Shown: positions 40,136 to 51,449 of the stretch, piece after piece | How the letters are laid out: every line of letters starts with the position of its first letter | Numbering within the stretch: position 1 is the first letter of the stretch | Origin: Orientallactaga sibirica | Taxonomy: Eukaryota > Chordata > Mammalia > Rodentia > Dipodidae | Assembly: GCA_036365145.1 (NCBI GenBank) | Contig: JAEOAD010000040.1 | Span: 14,604,001-14,668,000 of the forward strand | Direction: 5' to 3' | DNA: 64,000 nt | Notes under the pieces: generated by a model | What the model was told of the DNA's origin: nothing | The model's input: the letters and a program-made list of their open reading frames with translations, nothing else | Database searches by the model: none | Program-made: the position numbers and the translations under genes

Positions 40136-41245
40136 CATTTGCAACTTGGCAGCAGGTAATGGGGATAATATTTGGGAATTTAAACCGATAGTCCTTCCCA
40201 AATAACTGTGGACCTCAGGTCTACCTGTGGACAGGAAGAATTCTGCCCTTCCACTTAAACGGACTGCAGGAAAACTGAAGGAAAAAGAAAGTGAGGAGGA
40301 ATGAGATTTAAGGTGGCCTCCCCTCCTCATTGCAGGACCCCCACCCTAAGGAACGACGATATATTTGTTTTGTACACCAAATGATAAATTATCACAAATG
40401 TAATGTGTTTAATGAATGCAGCACAGTTTAATGATCTCACCATGTCCATGGGTCTGGAATGAGCGTGTTTCAGCCGGGTCCTCAGCCCAGGGTCCAGAAT
40501 CAGCCCAGGGTCTGCCTGGAGGACCAGCGGGAGAGGGGCAGGTTCACTTTCAAGCTCAATGGAATTGTTAACTGAACTCTCTCCCTGAAGGCAGCTGTAG
40601 ACTGAGGTCCTTTTGACTTGCCGGCTGTTACCCAGGGATGGCCCAGGGTACCCAGGCACCCTCTTACAGGCTGCCTCACACTTCAGTGTTTCTGATTTCT
40701 CTGACCCTGACCTCAAAAACAAATGGACTGACGGAGTTCACGTAACTGCGTCTGGCCACGTGGACAATCCCCCCTCTCTTAAGGTGAACAGCTTTAACCT
40801 GTTACCACAGCGTCTGGATCAATGTGCAGTTGACTATGGGGAGATGGTGGGGGTCGTCTTAAGGTTCTGCCGGCACAGGAGGTCCAAGAACCCTGCTTGA
40901 TTTGAGGAATGGAGACAATATCTGGCTTCCCCTGGTATTCTGAGGAGGTAGCCCACCTCTGCTGAAAGTCCAGGCATGCCACACAGTCAATCTGGGTTTT
41001 TATAATGATAAGCATTTTCCAAAAGGTGAGCCTAAGGCAGCACTTCCACTCACTTGAGGCCTCCTTTAGTGAGCAGGTGCCTGCAGGGTCCCAAGTCCAA
41101 AGGAAATCCTGTGGGGCATGAGGCAGTCAGTGAGCCCAGTGGCCCTGCATCAAAGCCCCAGACTTGAGCTGTGCCCCTGCGGGATGTAAGTACAAACGAA
41201 ATACAAAGCTGACAGATCCTGCCTGCCACCATCAAGAGAGGAAGT
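40136..41245. other. Unannotated sequence, 1.1 kb
   Basis: Repeat-poor. A 131-residue minus frame (40327-40722) and a 95-residue plus frame (40613-40900) overlap; neither has a recognised domain and both could be chance. Confidence 0.5.
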
Positions 41246-41461
41246 GGGGCTGGAGGGATGGCTTAGTGGTTAAGGCATTTGCCTGCAAAGCCAAAGGAAC
41301 CAGGTTTGATTCCCCAGGACCCACGTAAGCCAGATGCACAAGGTGGCAAATGTGTCTGGAGTTTGTTTGCAATGGCTGGAGGCCCTGGCGCACCCATTCT
41401 CCCTCTCTCTCCCTGAGTCTCTCAAAATAAATAAAACTTTAAACTAAAAAAAAAAAAAAAA
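41246..41461 (+). mobile_element. DIP SINE
   Basis: Intact head and core; A(17) tail running into a GGAA repeat. Confidence 0.88.
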
Positions 41462-41549
41462 GGAAGGAAGGAAGGGAAGGAAGGAAGGAAGGGAGGGAGG
41501 GAGGGAGGGAGGGAGGAGAGGAGGAAGGGAGGAAGGAGGGAAGGGGGGA
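41462..41549 (+). repeat. (GGAA)n/(GGGA)n purine tract
   Basis: About 88 bp of purines grown from the preceding SINE's A tail. Confidence 0.95.
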
Positions 41550-41566
41550 TCTAAAGACCAGAGCGT

Positions 41567-41716
41567 GCCGGGCGTGGTGGTGCAAGCCTTTAATCCCAGC
41601 ACTCGGGAGGCAGAGATAGGAGGATCGCCGTGAGTTCGAGTCCACCCTGAGAATATAGAGTGAACTCCAGGTCAGCCTGAACTAGAGTGAGACCCTACCT
41701 CAAAAAAAAAAAAAAA
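41567..41716 (+). mobile_element. B1 SINE with 12-bp TSD
   Basis: AAAGACCAGAGC at 41553-41564 and 41717-41728. Confidence 0.92.
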
Positions 41717-41966
41717 AAAGACCAGAGCACATCTTTCCTTGTGAGGCATGTGACCTCTACCCATGACCCCAGAACCTTACTGGAGCCAAAAGGAGAGGTG
41801 GGAGATTAGAAAGCCTGAGCAATGGTCCCCAAGAGACACAGGGCTGAGTCCTGGTTTCCCAGGGGACAATCTGGGATTTGTGAGTTATAAAACTGGGAAC
41901 ATCCGAGTGAACCAGGACATTTGGCATCCTGGCCTGAGAAGACTGTTTAAATAATTAAACTGAGCT

Positions 41967-42193
41967 TTTTTAATATTTTATTTTTATTTATTTATTATTT
42001 GAGAGAGAGAGAGAAAGAAAAATAGGCAGAGAGAGAGAGAATGGGCATGCCAGGGCTTCCAGCCACTGCAAACAAATTCCAGATGTATGTGCCACCTTGT
42101 GCATCTGGCTTATGTGAGATCTGGGGAATTGAACCTGGGTCCTTTGGCTTTGCAGGCAAGTGCCTTAACTGCTAAGCCATCTCTCCAACCCCT
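41967..42193 (-). mobile_element. DIP SINE
   Basis: Inverted; TGAGCTTTTTAA / TGAGCTTTTTAA on both sides is the TSD. Confidence 0.88.
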
Positions 42194-42221
42194 TAATTTG
42201 AGCTTTTTAAAAATATATATT

Positions 42222-42367
42222 AACTGGGCCTGGTGGCGCATGCCTTTAATCCCAGCACTCAGGAGGCAGAGGTAGGATGATTGCAGTGAGTTTGAGGCCA
42301 CCCTGAGACTACAGAGACAATTCCAGGTCAGCCTGAGCTAGAGCAAGACCGTACCTCAAAAAACCAA
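42222..42367 (+). mobile_element. B1 SINE
   Basis: AACTGGGCCTGGTGGCGCAT start; the tail meets an inverted SINE with almost no spacer. Confidence 0.82.
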
Positions 42368-42564
42368 ATATATATATTGAGAGAGAGAGAAAGGGAGAGA
42401 GTGAAAGAGAGAATGGGCATATCAGAGCCTCTAGCCACTGCAAATGAACTCCAAACACATGCACCACCTTGTGCATCTGGCTTATGTGGGACCTGGAGAA
42501 TCAAACCTGGTTCCTTAGGCTTCATAGGCAAGCTCTTCAGCCACTAAGCCATCTCACCATCCCT
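42368..42564 (-). mobile_element. DIP SINE
   Basis: Inverted with a (TA)n tail remnant. Forms a near-abutting pair with the plus-strand B1. Confidence 0.82.
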
Positions 42565-42584
42565 TAACTTATCTTTTATTTTCA

Positions 42585-42742
42585 AGGACAGAGAGAGGCC
42601 AGGGCCTCTTGTTGCTGGAAATGAACTCCAGGTACATGCACCACTTTGTGCATCTGGCTTTATGTGGGTACTGCTGAGTCAAATCCAAGCCATCAAGCTT
42701 AGCAGGCAAGTGCCTTAACTGCTGAGCCATCTCCCCAGTCCC
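42585..42742 (-). mobile_element. DIP SINE, short
   Basis: Inverted; GA stretch reduced to CAGAGAGAGG, core and head present. Confidence 0.78.
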
Positions 42743-42998
42743 CCTTTACTTACCCGATTTGTCCTTTTGATATATTTGTGGTCCCCTGACAGCACTTTCT
42801 CAGCATTTGGACCCTTACTCTCTGGCTCCATCCTTACAACATGGCGACATAGACAAGAAGGAGTATGTGCGCTCCGTGAAAGATGAAGTAACAGATCTAC
42901 GTCAAAGCGCCCAAGTGGACGCATCACGAGGGAACAGATTTCCTCATTCCCAGCATGCAACATCTGATGTCGCTTCAGAAGCTAAGAAACTGCCACCC

Positions 42999-43162
42999 AG
43001 CCGAGCACGGTGGTGCACGCCTTTAATCCCAGTGCTCAGGAGGCAGAGGTAGGAGGATGGCTGTGAGTTCGAGGCCACTGTGGTTACACAGTGAATTCCA
43101 GGTCAAGCCTGGACTAGAGTGAGACCCTCCCTCAAAAGACGCCCCCCCCCAAAAAAAAAAAG
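42999..43162 (+). mobile_element. B1 SINE
   Basis: AGCCGAGCACGGTGGTGCAC start, gap in the second half (GAGGCCACTGTGGTTACAC), C(9)/A(10) tail. Confidence 0.85.
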
Positions 43163-43879
43163 AGGCCACCAAGTCTAACCTTTCTCAGCGCTTTACTTAA
43201 CTTCCTTAATAGATTAAGTTCTGGACATCCTGACTGGCAATGACCATTCAGAGTGACTCCTGGCGAGATGGCTGTGTTCCACACCCTGGTGGGGCAGAAT
43301 CAGCTGTTGGCTGAACCCTAGCTTCCTGCAGGGGGCCCTCACCGGCCTTCCTGGCCTGGATGACAATAGAAAGACAGAACAAAGAGCAGGTTGGCCAACG
43401 ATTATCTCAGGGTGATGCCTCCCCCTTGTGGCCAACCCACAGCTTTGGAATAGGAAGGAAAATTCTCTGAAGGTCTTCCCTGTCTGGGACCATTCACCTT
43501 GTTCAGGTAATCCAGTGGGACTGGGATGAGGTGGGATCTGTCAGCCCGCATCCTCCCCACGCCCACTCAGGCTCACAGACATCACATGGATGGCTTCTGA
43601 CCGGTCTCCTGCTCACATGCGGGTAAGGCAGGGTAAGTGCAGCTGTTCAAAGCGATGGGAGTCCCTGCCAGAGACATTGGGACTGCTCTCAGGCCAAGTC
43701 TGTAGGGCATAAATCAATGGTTGGCTGTCAAGAGATGCTGATGGGATGGTGTGGGACATGGCTCATGTCACAGGTGACTGCAGAGGAGGACAGTTGTTCC
43801 AGGGTGTGTGTCACAGCCCAGCTTCATCAGAGCTCTCCTCACCTCTTCAGTGCCCTGAGTGTGTGTGTGCACACATGCA
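43163..43879. other. Unannotated sequence
   Basis: About 720 bp, nothing recognised apart from a short (TG)n/(CA) patch near 43860-43875. Confidence 0.5.
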
Positions 43880-43926
43880 CTGGGCTAGAGTGAAACTCTA
43901 CCTCAAAAAAAAAAAAAAAAAAAAAA
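43880..43926 (+). mobile_element. B1 3' fragment
   Basis: GGGCTAGAGTGAAACTCTAC plus A(22): only the last part of a B1. Confidence 0.75.
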
Positions 43927-44017
43927 GAACACTTTTTAGAAGAAAAGCTTTTTTTTAGAAAACTGCTCTTTTTTATTTATTTTCACTAACAAAGCTTTAA
44001 GACTGGGTTCCTGAATG

Positions 44018-44088
44018 CTGGGAGTGTAGCTCAGTAGTACATATGAGGCTCTGGGTTCGATCTCCAGAACCAAAAAGAATAAAGAAAA
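44018..44088 (+). mobile_element. ID-like SINE
   Basis: GCTGGGAGTGTAGCTCAGTA and CTGGGTTCGATCTCCAGAAC. The middle is shortened. Confidence 0.65.
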
Positions 44089-44095
44089 AAGATCA

Positions 44096-44338
44096 GGGGC
44101 TGGAGAGATGGCTTAGCGGTTAAAGCACTTGCCTGCAAAGCCAAAGGATCCAGGTTCAACTCCCCAGGACCCACGTAAACCAGATGCACAAGGGGGTGCA
44201 CGCGTCTGGCATCTGAAGTTTGTTTGCAGAAACTGGAGGCCCTGATGTGCCCATTTCTCTCTATCTGCCTCTTTCTCTGCTCCCTCTCTCTCTCTCTCTC
44301 TCTCAAATAAAATAAATAAAAATAAAATATTTTTTAAA
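44096..44338 (+). mobile_element. DIP SINE
   Basis: Core contains a small local duplication (GTCTGGCATCTGAAG). Confidence 0.87.
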
Positions 44339-44348
44339 GATGTGTCTC

Positions 44349-44500
44349 AGCCAGGCATGGTGGTTCACACCTTTAATCCCAGCACTCAGGAGGCAGAGGT
44401 AGGAGGATCATTGTGAGTTCAAAGCCACCCTGAGACTGCATAGTGAATTCCAGGTCAGCCTGAGCTAGAGTGAGACCCTACTCAAAAAAATCAAATATAT
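44349..44500 (+). mobile_element. B1 SINE
   Basis: AGCCAGGCATGGTGGTTCAC start, short A tail. Confidence 0.87.
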
Positions 44501-45320
44501 ATAACCTCTCCAGTTCTTTTGCCATCTGCAACCTCTCTTGCTCAATACCTTGATCCCATAACTGGCCACATCTCACACAGACACCACTTCACTTACCCAC
44601 TCTGGCCCAGTTCAGGAGCTTCAGAGAAGATGAACAAACAGTGGCATGCTTAGCTTGGCACATGGAACTCTGCTCTATACCAGCTCCAGCAAGAGCAGAG
44701 CCAGCCAAAGAAAACAGATGTGAAGGTGGGAAAATGAGCAGGAAAGGGGCAGAGAGCAAGCAGAGAACCTCGGGACAGATGAGTCCCTCCACCGTCTTGC
44801 TAACCTCAGGAGTTCCAAGGACCGACCCAAATGGTCACTAGTCAGCTTAAATGTGTTTCAGCTGAACTTGTCTCCTACTGGGTTTCTCTAATTCCTTTGT
44901 CCCACCTAAGGCTAGAGGTGGGAAAGGCAGCAAAGGATGTAGTTGAGGGAAAAAAAAAAACCAACTGTTTCCTTAATATGAAGCTCACCTCATTAACTCC
45001 TTATCCTTCCTTCTCTTTGTTCCTCTTCTGTCCCATCCACATCGTTCATAACGCCCCGTCTTCCCGCCTCTGCAGCCCTGATTAGAGCTGGAACAATCCT
45101 CTGGAATAGATAATTACTTTACTTAGTCGTCTTGGTGCTGAGCTGTCAACGGAGACCAGGATGTCAGCAGATGCCTTGAGTTTCGGAGTCAATGAACGAA
45201 GGACTGTCTCACTGACCGAACAGGTGCTGTGTGCTGCCCCAAGTACCATACAGGAGAACAAGACAGGAGGGCATGGCCTGAAGAAAGCTACAATCAAACA
45301 AGTAATAAGAAGATAGATGA
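44501..45320. other. Unannotated sequence
   Basis: About 820 bp with no recognised repeat or gene. Confidence 0.5.
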
Positions 45321-45522
45321 GGGGCTGGAGAGATGGCCTAGCAGTTAAGATGCTGGCCTGCAAAGCTTAAGGACCCAGGTTTAATTCCCAAGTACCCACA
45401 TCAGCCAGATGCCCAAGGTGGCATATAAGACTGGAGTTCATTTGCAGTGGCTGGAGGCCCTGGTGAGACCATTCTCTCCCTCTCTGTCTCTTTCTCAAAT
45501 AAAAAAATAATTTTTAAAAAAG
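45321..45522 (+). mobile_element. DIP SINE
   Basis: Head GGGGCTGGAGAGATGGCCTA, full core and short tail. Confidence 0.86.
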
Positions 45523-45528
45523 AACATA

Positions 45529-45718
45529 GGGGCTGGAGAGATGGCTTAACAGTTAAGGTGCCTGTCCGCTAAGTCTAAGAATGCTGGTTCCAATCTCCAG
45601 GTCCCACGTTTAGCCAGATGCAAAGTGACACAGGGTGCAATGCCATACTTGCCCACAAGTGGGCGCAAGCATCTGGTGTTCCTTCACAGCAGCTGAGAGG
45701 CTGCTGGCACGCCCATTC

Positions 45719-45752
<34 letters not shown>

Positions 45753-45838
45753 ATCTATCTATCTCCGTCTCCCCCTCCCCCTCCCTCTCCCTCTCCATGT
45801 CTCTCTGTGTCTCTTTCCAAAGGGGAAAAAAAAAAAAA
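45529..45838 (+). mobile_element. DIP SINE, second long variant, with (ATCT)n
   Basis: Same core type as 34144. The (TC)n has become (ATCT)n at about 45719-45765 followed by CCCTCT repeats. Confidence 0.85.
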
Positions 45839-45848
45839 AGACTATAGA

Positions 45849-45970
45849 TGAGCAGATGTGGCAGCTCATACCTTTTATCCCAGCACTCAGAAGACTGAGG
45901 TAGGAGTTTGAAGCCAACCTGGGGTAGAGTGAGACCCTGCTTCAAAACAAAACAAAACAAAACAAAACAA
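45849..45970 (+). mobile_element. B1-related SINE, short
   Basis: GATGAGCAGATGTGGCAGCT start, second half deleted, (AAAAC)n tail. Confidence 0.7.
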
Positions 45971-46185
45971 GGGGTGGAGGAATGGCTTTGAGGTTAAGTC
46001 CCTTGCCTGCAAAGCCAAAGGACCCAGGTTCAATTCCCCAGGACTCAAGCCATATGCACAAGGTAGTGCATGCTTCTGGAGTTTGTTTGCAGTGGCTGAA
46101 AGCCCTGGTATGCCCATTCTCTCTCTCTCTCTTTCTCTCACATAAATCAAATAAATAAAATAAATTTAAAAAAAATTTTAAAAAC
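45971..46185 (+). mobile_element. DIP SINE
   Basis: GGGGTGGAGGAATGGCTTTG head inserted right at the B1 tail. Confidence 0.83.
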
Positions 46186-46299
46186 AGCAACAACAACAAA
46201 ATCTGCAAATTGATGGACTCAGAACACACACTACTACTGAACAACCCCAAATTAACTTTTTTTTCTTTGCCTTTGTTTTTATTGTTTTTTGTTTGTTTT

Positions 46300-46519
46300 G
46301 TTTTGTTTTTGTGAGGCAAGATCTCATGTAGCCCAGACTGGCCTCAAACTTGCTCTATACCCAGCAATGACCTTAAACTTGTGCCTGTCTCCACTTCCTA
46401 AATGCTGAGATTACAGACACACACTACCATACCGAGATCATGTGGTGCTGGTGATGGAACCCAGGGCTTGTGCATGCTACTTTAAGCACTCTACCCACTA
46501 GGCTATATCACCAGGCCCC
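46300..46519 (-). mobile_element. B4-like SINE
   Basis: Inverted B1 body (CAAGATCTCATGTAGCCCAG to ACACACTACCATACC) followed by an inverted ID head (GAACCCAGGGCTTGTGCATG). Confidence 0.7.
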
Positions 46520-46536
46520 GAAAACAAACTTTTTGT

Positions 46537-46795
46537 GTTTCAGGCAGGGTTTCACTATGTAGCCCTGACCTGGAGTGTGCTACGTAGACCTCAAACTAGC
46601 CTCAAACTTGTAGCAATCTTCCTGCCTCTACTGGGATTACAGGCCTGTGCTGCTGTGTCTGGCATGTTTATGTATGCTATTTTTGTCTTGTGATCGTTTT
46701 ATTATCTTTGGACCATGCTGGGGCTCAAACTCAGGGCCTTGCTCATGCCCAGCAAGCTCTATGCCACTGAGCCACACCCTCAACCCCATCCTGAA
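46537..46795 (-). mobile_element. B4-like SINE
   Basis: Second inverted copy: B1 part to TGCTGTGTCTGGCATG, a 60-bp spacer, ID part GCTCAAACTCAGGGCCTTGC. Confidence 0.65.
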
Positions 46796-46872
46796 CAATT
46801 CAACTTGAGGAAATTAAGAGTTTTAGATTTGCCTCACAATCCCAGTCCCTCTGACCTTCAAGACAGGAAGGG

Positions 46873-47019
46873 GCCGGGCGTGGTGGTGCACACCTTTAAT
46901 CCCAGCACTCAGGATGCAGAGGTAGGAGGATCGCTGAGAGTTCACCCTGAGACTACATAGTGAATTCCAGGTCAGCCTGAGCTAGAGTGAGACCCTACCT
47001 GGAAAACCAAAAAAAAAAA
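46873..47019 (+). mobile_element. B1 SINE with 12-bp TSD
   Basis: AGACAGGAAGGG at 46861-46872 and 47020-47031. Confidence 0.92.
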
Positions 47020-47195
47020 AGACAGGAAGGGACACCCTACCAAGTTCCTTTATCTACCCAAAGGCCAGACCCACCAAAGAAGAAAGCTACCTGTGGTCCC
47101 TTTCCAAAGCTTTCATAATTAGACTAAACTCATATCACAGAAAAAAGAAGATAACATTTACTCTTCCCCTGGAATTTTGTTTTGTTTCCTTTTTT

Positions 47196-47382
47196 AAATA
47201 TTTTATTTATTTATGAGAGAGAGAGAGAGAATGGGTGTGCCAGGGACTCTCGCCACTGCAAACAAACTCCAGACACATACGCCACCATGTGCATCTGGTT
47301 TACATGAGTTCTGGGGAGTCGAACCTGGGTTCTTAGGTTTCACAGGCAAGTCCCTTAACGACTAAGCCGTCTCTCCAGCCCT
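47196..47382 (-). mobile_element. DIP SINE
   Basis: Inverted, full head GCCGTCTCTCCAGCCC. Confidence 0.86.
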
Positions 47383-47845
47383 CACCTGAAATTCTTGATC
47401 CCTCATGTAAGTTTCAGGACTGTGTTGAGCCAGACAGTAATCACATTTATAATTACCTCCCGTGGATTGATTTTCTCCATTTTGCACACTAATAAATTTG
47501 TAGGCCTTTCCACCTTTAAAAAAAAATAGTTTCCATTGTAATTATAATCTAGCAACTGTAATTGAGTAACTGCAAAGGTTGAGATATTTCAGAATTTGGA
47601 AAGCACGGGTCTCTTAGCTGCAAGGAATACATACCCCATTCAGCCCAAAATCTTTTCACAAAATTTTGGGCAAAGAATTTGTGTATGTGTATATTATCAG
47701 TTGTCAGTTCCCTTTATCCGACCACTAGATTCTGTCTTCAGTTCCCCTGACCGAAGCAGGAAAGAAAGGCTGACATCCACCAAAGACTTCCTCCCAAAAC
47801 TGCCCCAAATTTACCCAAAGGCTTCATTCAAAAATGCTTGATGTG
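47383..47845. other. Unannotated sequence
   Basis: No repeat or gene recognised. The 81-residue frame 47596-47841 has no known motif. Confidence 0.5.
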
Positions 47846-48117
47846 GGCTGGAGAGATGGCTTAGCAGCTAAGGCGACTGCCTGCTAAGCCTAAGAACGCT
47901 GGTTCCAATGTCCAGCGGTTCCAATCTCCAGGTCCCACATTTAGCTAGATGCAAAGTGAGGCAAGGGCACAATGCCGCACTTGCCCACAAGGGGGCGCAC
48001 ACATCTGGATTTCATTCGCAGCAGCTGAGAGACTGCTGGCACGCCAATCTCTGTCTCCCTCTCCCTCTCTGTCTCTCTCTCCAAAAATAAATAAAAATAA
48101 TAATAAAAAAATTTTTA
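47846..48117 (+). mobile_element. DIP SINE, second long variant
   Basis: Contains a 16-bp local duplication at the B box (GGTTCCAAT...GCGGTTCCAATC). Preceded by AAAATGCTTGATGT and followed by the same motif. Confidence 0.85.
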
Positions 48118-48130
48118 AATGCTTGATGTG

Positions 48131-48375
48131 GGCTGGAGAGAAGGCTTAGCAATTAAGGTGCTTGCCTGCGAAGCCTAAAGACCCAGGTTCGATTCTCCAG
48201 TACCCACGTAAGCCAGATGCACAAAGTGGCTCATGTGTCTGGAGTTTGTTTGCAGTGGCTGGAGGCCCTGGTGCACCCATTCTCTCCCTCCTTCCCTCCC
48301 TCCCTCTCTCTGCCACTTTCTCTTTCAAATAAATAAATAAAATATTAAAAAGGAAAGAAATATATATATTTTAAA
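48131..48375 (+). mobile_element. DIP SINE
   Basis: Inserted at the duplicated target left by the previous SINE; AAGATGTTTGATGTG after its tail is a third, worn copy of the target. Confidence 0.85.
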
Positions 48376-48390
48376 AAGATGTTTGATGTG

Positions 48391-48898
48391 CTTGCTGGTT
48401 CCCTGAAAGACACAAGGCCCTGCTGTCTTTTTTTCCTCTGAGTACCTCTTGAGTTAGATGTCCTTCAAGAAGCTGAGGAGTAAGGAAGTGTGTTGGGAGG
48501 CTCTCCAAATACTAGAGACAACTGTAAGGGGTCATGTAACAATTATCAGCCCAGCCAAGCCATATCCTCCAAGTAAAGAAGAAAACATCTACCTCCCCTT
48601 GAGACAAAGGGAATAAGGACGTGGACCAAGAAGAACTTTTTAAACTTTCCTGGGTCTTCTGTTGCTCTCTAGCAACCCCTTGTGGTGTTTGGGACAATCT
48701 GCAGCCTAGTACCTCCTGGAAGCTCCACTCTCAGCTATAAGGAGATTTCCATTCTAAACATGACTGCATTAGAATCCCTGTTCTAGGCACAAGAAGCATT
48801 TGGGCCGTGCAAATAAGTTCCCAGTGATCAAGTGAAATTAGCCATGAGTCCATTTCCTGCACACCAATGGAGCTCAATTGTTAAGAATATCTACTGCT
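48391..48898. other. Unannotated sequence
   Basis: About 500 bp, nothing recognised. Confidence 0.5.
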
Positions 48899-49118
48899 GG
48901 GAATGGAGAGCTGGTTTAGCGGTTAAGGCACTTGCCTGCGAAGCCTAAGGACCCATGTTCAATTCCCCAGGTCCCACATAAGCTAGACACACAAGGTGAC
49001 ACAAGTGCAAGGTCGCACATGCTCACAAGGTGGTGTATGCGTCTGGAGTTCAATTGTAGTGGCTGAGGCCCTGGCACACCAACTCTCTCTCTCTCATTAA
49101 AAAAAAAAAAAAGTTACA
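48899..49118 (+). mobile_element. DIP SINE, long variant
   Basis: GGTGACACAAGTGCAAGGTC plus GCACATGCTCACAAGGTGG. AAGAATATCTACTG before it and AAGAATAGCTACTG after it. Confidence 0.87.
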
Positions 49119-49136
49119 AAAAGAATAGCTACTGTT

Positions 49137-49580
49137 AGAGAAGCTTCTCTTTTCAGATGGTGATGACCACTGGGATGACACAAAAGGCAACATAGTGCTG
49201 AGAAGAAGGGATGGAGGAGTGCCTAGCACTGAAACACCTCCCACTCCAGTGGCTCAGGGGGAAACGGATAGAATGGAAGAGCCAAAGGAAGGGACCTCTT
49301 ACTATGCAGCTGCCCAGACAGAAATTGGCCTCGATATCCATGATCTTGCAGTGCCTAGCAATACCTTTGCAAGACCCTCAAAATAGAAGAGAAAGATGAT
49401 GTCATCAAATTAGGAGAGAGACTAATGGAGAGAGGGAGGGGATATGACGGAGACCGGAATTCTAAAGTGGAATGGGGGAGGGGAGGGAAATATCAGGTGG
49501 GGTTCTTTTGGTATGTAAGATTAAAAGTCAATAAAAATAAAATAAAATAAAATAAAATAAAATAAAATAAAATAAAATAA
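49137..49580 (+). mobile_element. LINE-1 3' end, 444 bp, with 18-bp TSD
   Basis: A 5'-truncated copy starting AGAGAAGCTTCTCTTTTCAG and ending GTCAATAAAAATAAAATAAA. AAAAGAATAGCTACTGTT at 49119-49136 and 49581-49598 shows it moved as a unit. Frames at 49195-49399 are inside it. Confidence 0.85.
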
Positions 49581-49598
49581 AAAAGAATAGCTACTGTT

Positions 49599-49752
49599 GC
49601 CAGGCATGGTGGCGCACACCTTTAATCCTAACATTTGGGAAACAGCAGGAGGAGGATCACTGTGAGTTTGAAGCCTCCCTCAGACTACCAGACTACATAG
49701 TGAATTCCAGGTCAGCCAGGGCTAGAGCAAGACCTTACCTCAAGAAAAAAGA
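49599..49752 (+). mobile_element. B1 SINE
   Basis: GCCAGGCATGGTGGCGCACA start right after the LINE-1 TSD; duplicated CAGACTAC inside. Confidence 0.86.
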
Positions 49753-49980
49753 GGGCTGGAGAGATGGCTTAGTGGTTAAGGCATTTGCCTACAAAGCCAA
49801 AGGACTCTGGTTTGATTCCACTGGACCACTGGACCCACGTAAACCAGATGGACAAGGGGACACATGCGTCTGGAGTTCATTTGCAGTGACCAGAGGTCCT
49901 ACCGTACCCATTCTCTCCCTCTCTCCCTCCCTCTCTCTCCCTCTTTCTCTATTTCTCAAATAAATAATTAAATATTTTAA
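49753..49980 (+). mobile_element. DIP SINE
   Basis: Local duplication in the core (CACTGGACCACTGGACCCAC). Followed by AAAAAGAATAG, again part of the same target. Confidence 0.86.
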
Positions 49981-49989
49981 CAAAAAGAA

Positions 49990-50438
49990 TAGTGTCTGTC
50001 TGCCATCCACTTATCTAGATCTGTATCTATCATGGTATCTTTCTATCTCTATCCTCACCTTCGAAATATTGAATAAGATATTTCTATGTGGTGCTAGGGG
50101 GAAAGCTAGTGCTGTTCTGTTAAATAGACATGGTATCAGATTGCCTTCCAGACAACTCTTCACGCCCATAGATGAGTGCAACTATCAGCTTTGGCCGGAA
50201 AGGCTTCTTGTGCAGAAGTCAGCAGGGTCTACAGCCCATCAAGTGACTGAAGTGCTGAAAATAAGAGACTGTTGAATGTTTGGGACATCTTTATCTCCAG
50301 AGGAAGTGGAATGGTGACTTCTGCGCATGACACAAAGGACCTTTGATGTTCTGCCGGGAATGGGAAGGAGATAAGGAGGCATAGGACAATAGCAAGGAAA
50401 TGATATCACTAAGTCGATCATATGCAAAAGGTCATTGT
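49990..50438. other. Unannotated sequence
   Basis: About 450 bp, no recognised repeat or gene. Confidence 0.5.
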
Positions 50439-50634
50439 GGGGCTGGAGAGACGGCTCAGCGGTTAAGGCACTTGCCTGCTAAGCCTAAGGACCCATGTTC
50501 GACTCTCCAGATCCCACATACGCCAGACACACAAGGTGAGGCAAGTGCAAGGTCTCATATGTGCACAAGGTGGCACATGCATCTCAAGTTTGATTGCAGT
50601 GGCTAGAGGCCCTGGCACACCAATTCTCTAATAC
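50439..50634 (+). mobile_element. DIP SINE, long variant, tail lost
   Basis: Core with GGTGAGGCAAGTGCAAGGTC. Ends at CACCAATTCTCT without an AATAAA tail where an inverted B1 begins. Confidence 0.84.
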
Positions 50635-50747
50635 TCTTTGTTTTTGTTTTTGTTTTTTTGAGGTAGGGTCTTGCTCTAGCTCAGGCCAACCTGGAATTCA
50701 TTATGTAGTCTCAGGGTGATTAAAAGCATGCGCCGCCATGCCCTGTT
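50635..50747 (-). mobile_element. B1 SINE with internal deletion
   Basis: Inverted; joins CAGGGTGAT directly to TAAAAGCATGCGCC, missing about 50 bp. Confidence 0.8.
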
Positions 50748-50886
50748 AACTCCTGACCTCATCACCCCAAGTGCTACGTGATTACAGACCAACCTGGACT
50801 GGCATTTATGTGGGTGCTAAGGATCTGAACCCAAATCCTCATGCTTCCGTGGCAAGCACTTTATCCACTGAACCATTCCCCAGCCA
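50748..50886 (-). mobile_element. B2-superfamily SINE, divergent
   Basis: AGGATCTGAACCCAAATCCT and AACCATTCCCCAGCC are an inverted B box and head. Confidence 0.6.
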
Positions 50887-51095
50887 CAAGTCATGGACGG
50901 TTTCTAGCTCAGCCTCACTTCCTTCCTATTCTTCAGTATCTAACTCCTCAAGCAGTGCGACCAGCCATTCACACACCTGCCCCCATGCCTTGCCCTAGAC
51001 TGGATCCCTTCTCAAACCAGGAGCCAAAATAAATCTTTCCTTCTTAATTTGCTTTTGTTGGGTGTTTTGTCACAGCAACAAGAAAAGCCATGAAC
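50887..51095 (+). mobile_element. MaLR LTR 3' half
   Basis: GGAGCCAAAATAAATCTTTC, TTGTTGGGTGTTTTGTCACA and CAACAAGAAAAGCCATGAAC match the LTR 3' end. Confidence 0.62.
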
Positions 51096-51200
51096 ACACG
51101 CAGTTAGTCAGTACCCCCTGCCTTCCATCAACCCCAGGATCTGGACCCCAGGAATGGCAATTGTGCCCAAAAGCCTCTTGGATATATTCAAACTGGGCAC

Positions 51201-51396
51201 TTTTAAATATTTTATTTATTTATTTGACAGAGAGAAAGAGAGAGAATGGGAGTGCCAGGGCCTCCAGCCACTGCAAATGAACTCCAGATGCATGTGTCCC
51301 TTGTGCATCTGGCTAATGTGGATCCTGGGGGAATCAAACCTGGGTCCTTTGGCTTTGCAGGGAAACACCTTAACTGCTAAGCCATCCCTGCAGCCC
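51201..51396 (-). mobile_element. DIP SINE
   Basis: Inverted. ACTGGGCACTTTTAAA before and ACTGAGCACTTTT after. Confidence 0.87.
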
Positions 51397-51408
51397 CTTA
51401 TACTGAGC

Positions 51409-51410
<2 letters not shown>

Positions 51411-51449
<39 letters not shown>

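Noticed and set aside
40327..40722. 131-residue minus frame in a repeat-poor region
   Set aside because: No recognised domain and no conserved-looking codon structure; left as unannotated.
45719..45765. CRISPR-like regular repeats
   Set aside because: Four-base simple repeat with no spacers; same for the GATA array at 60336.
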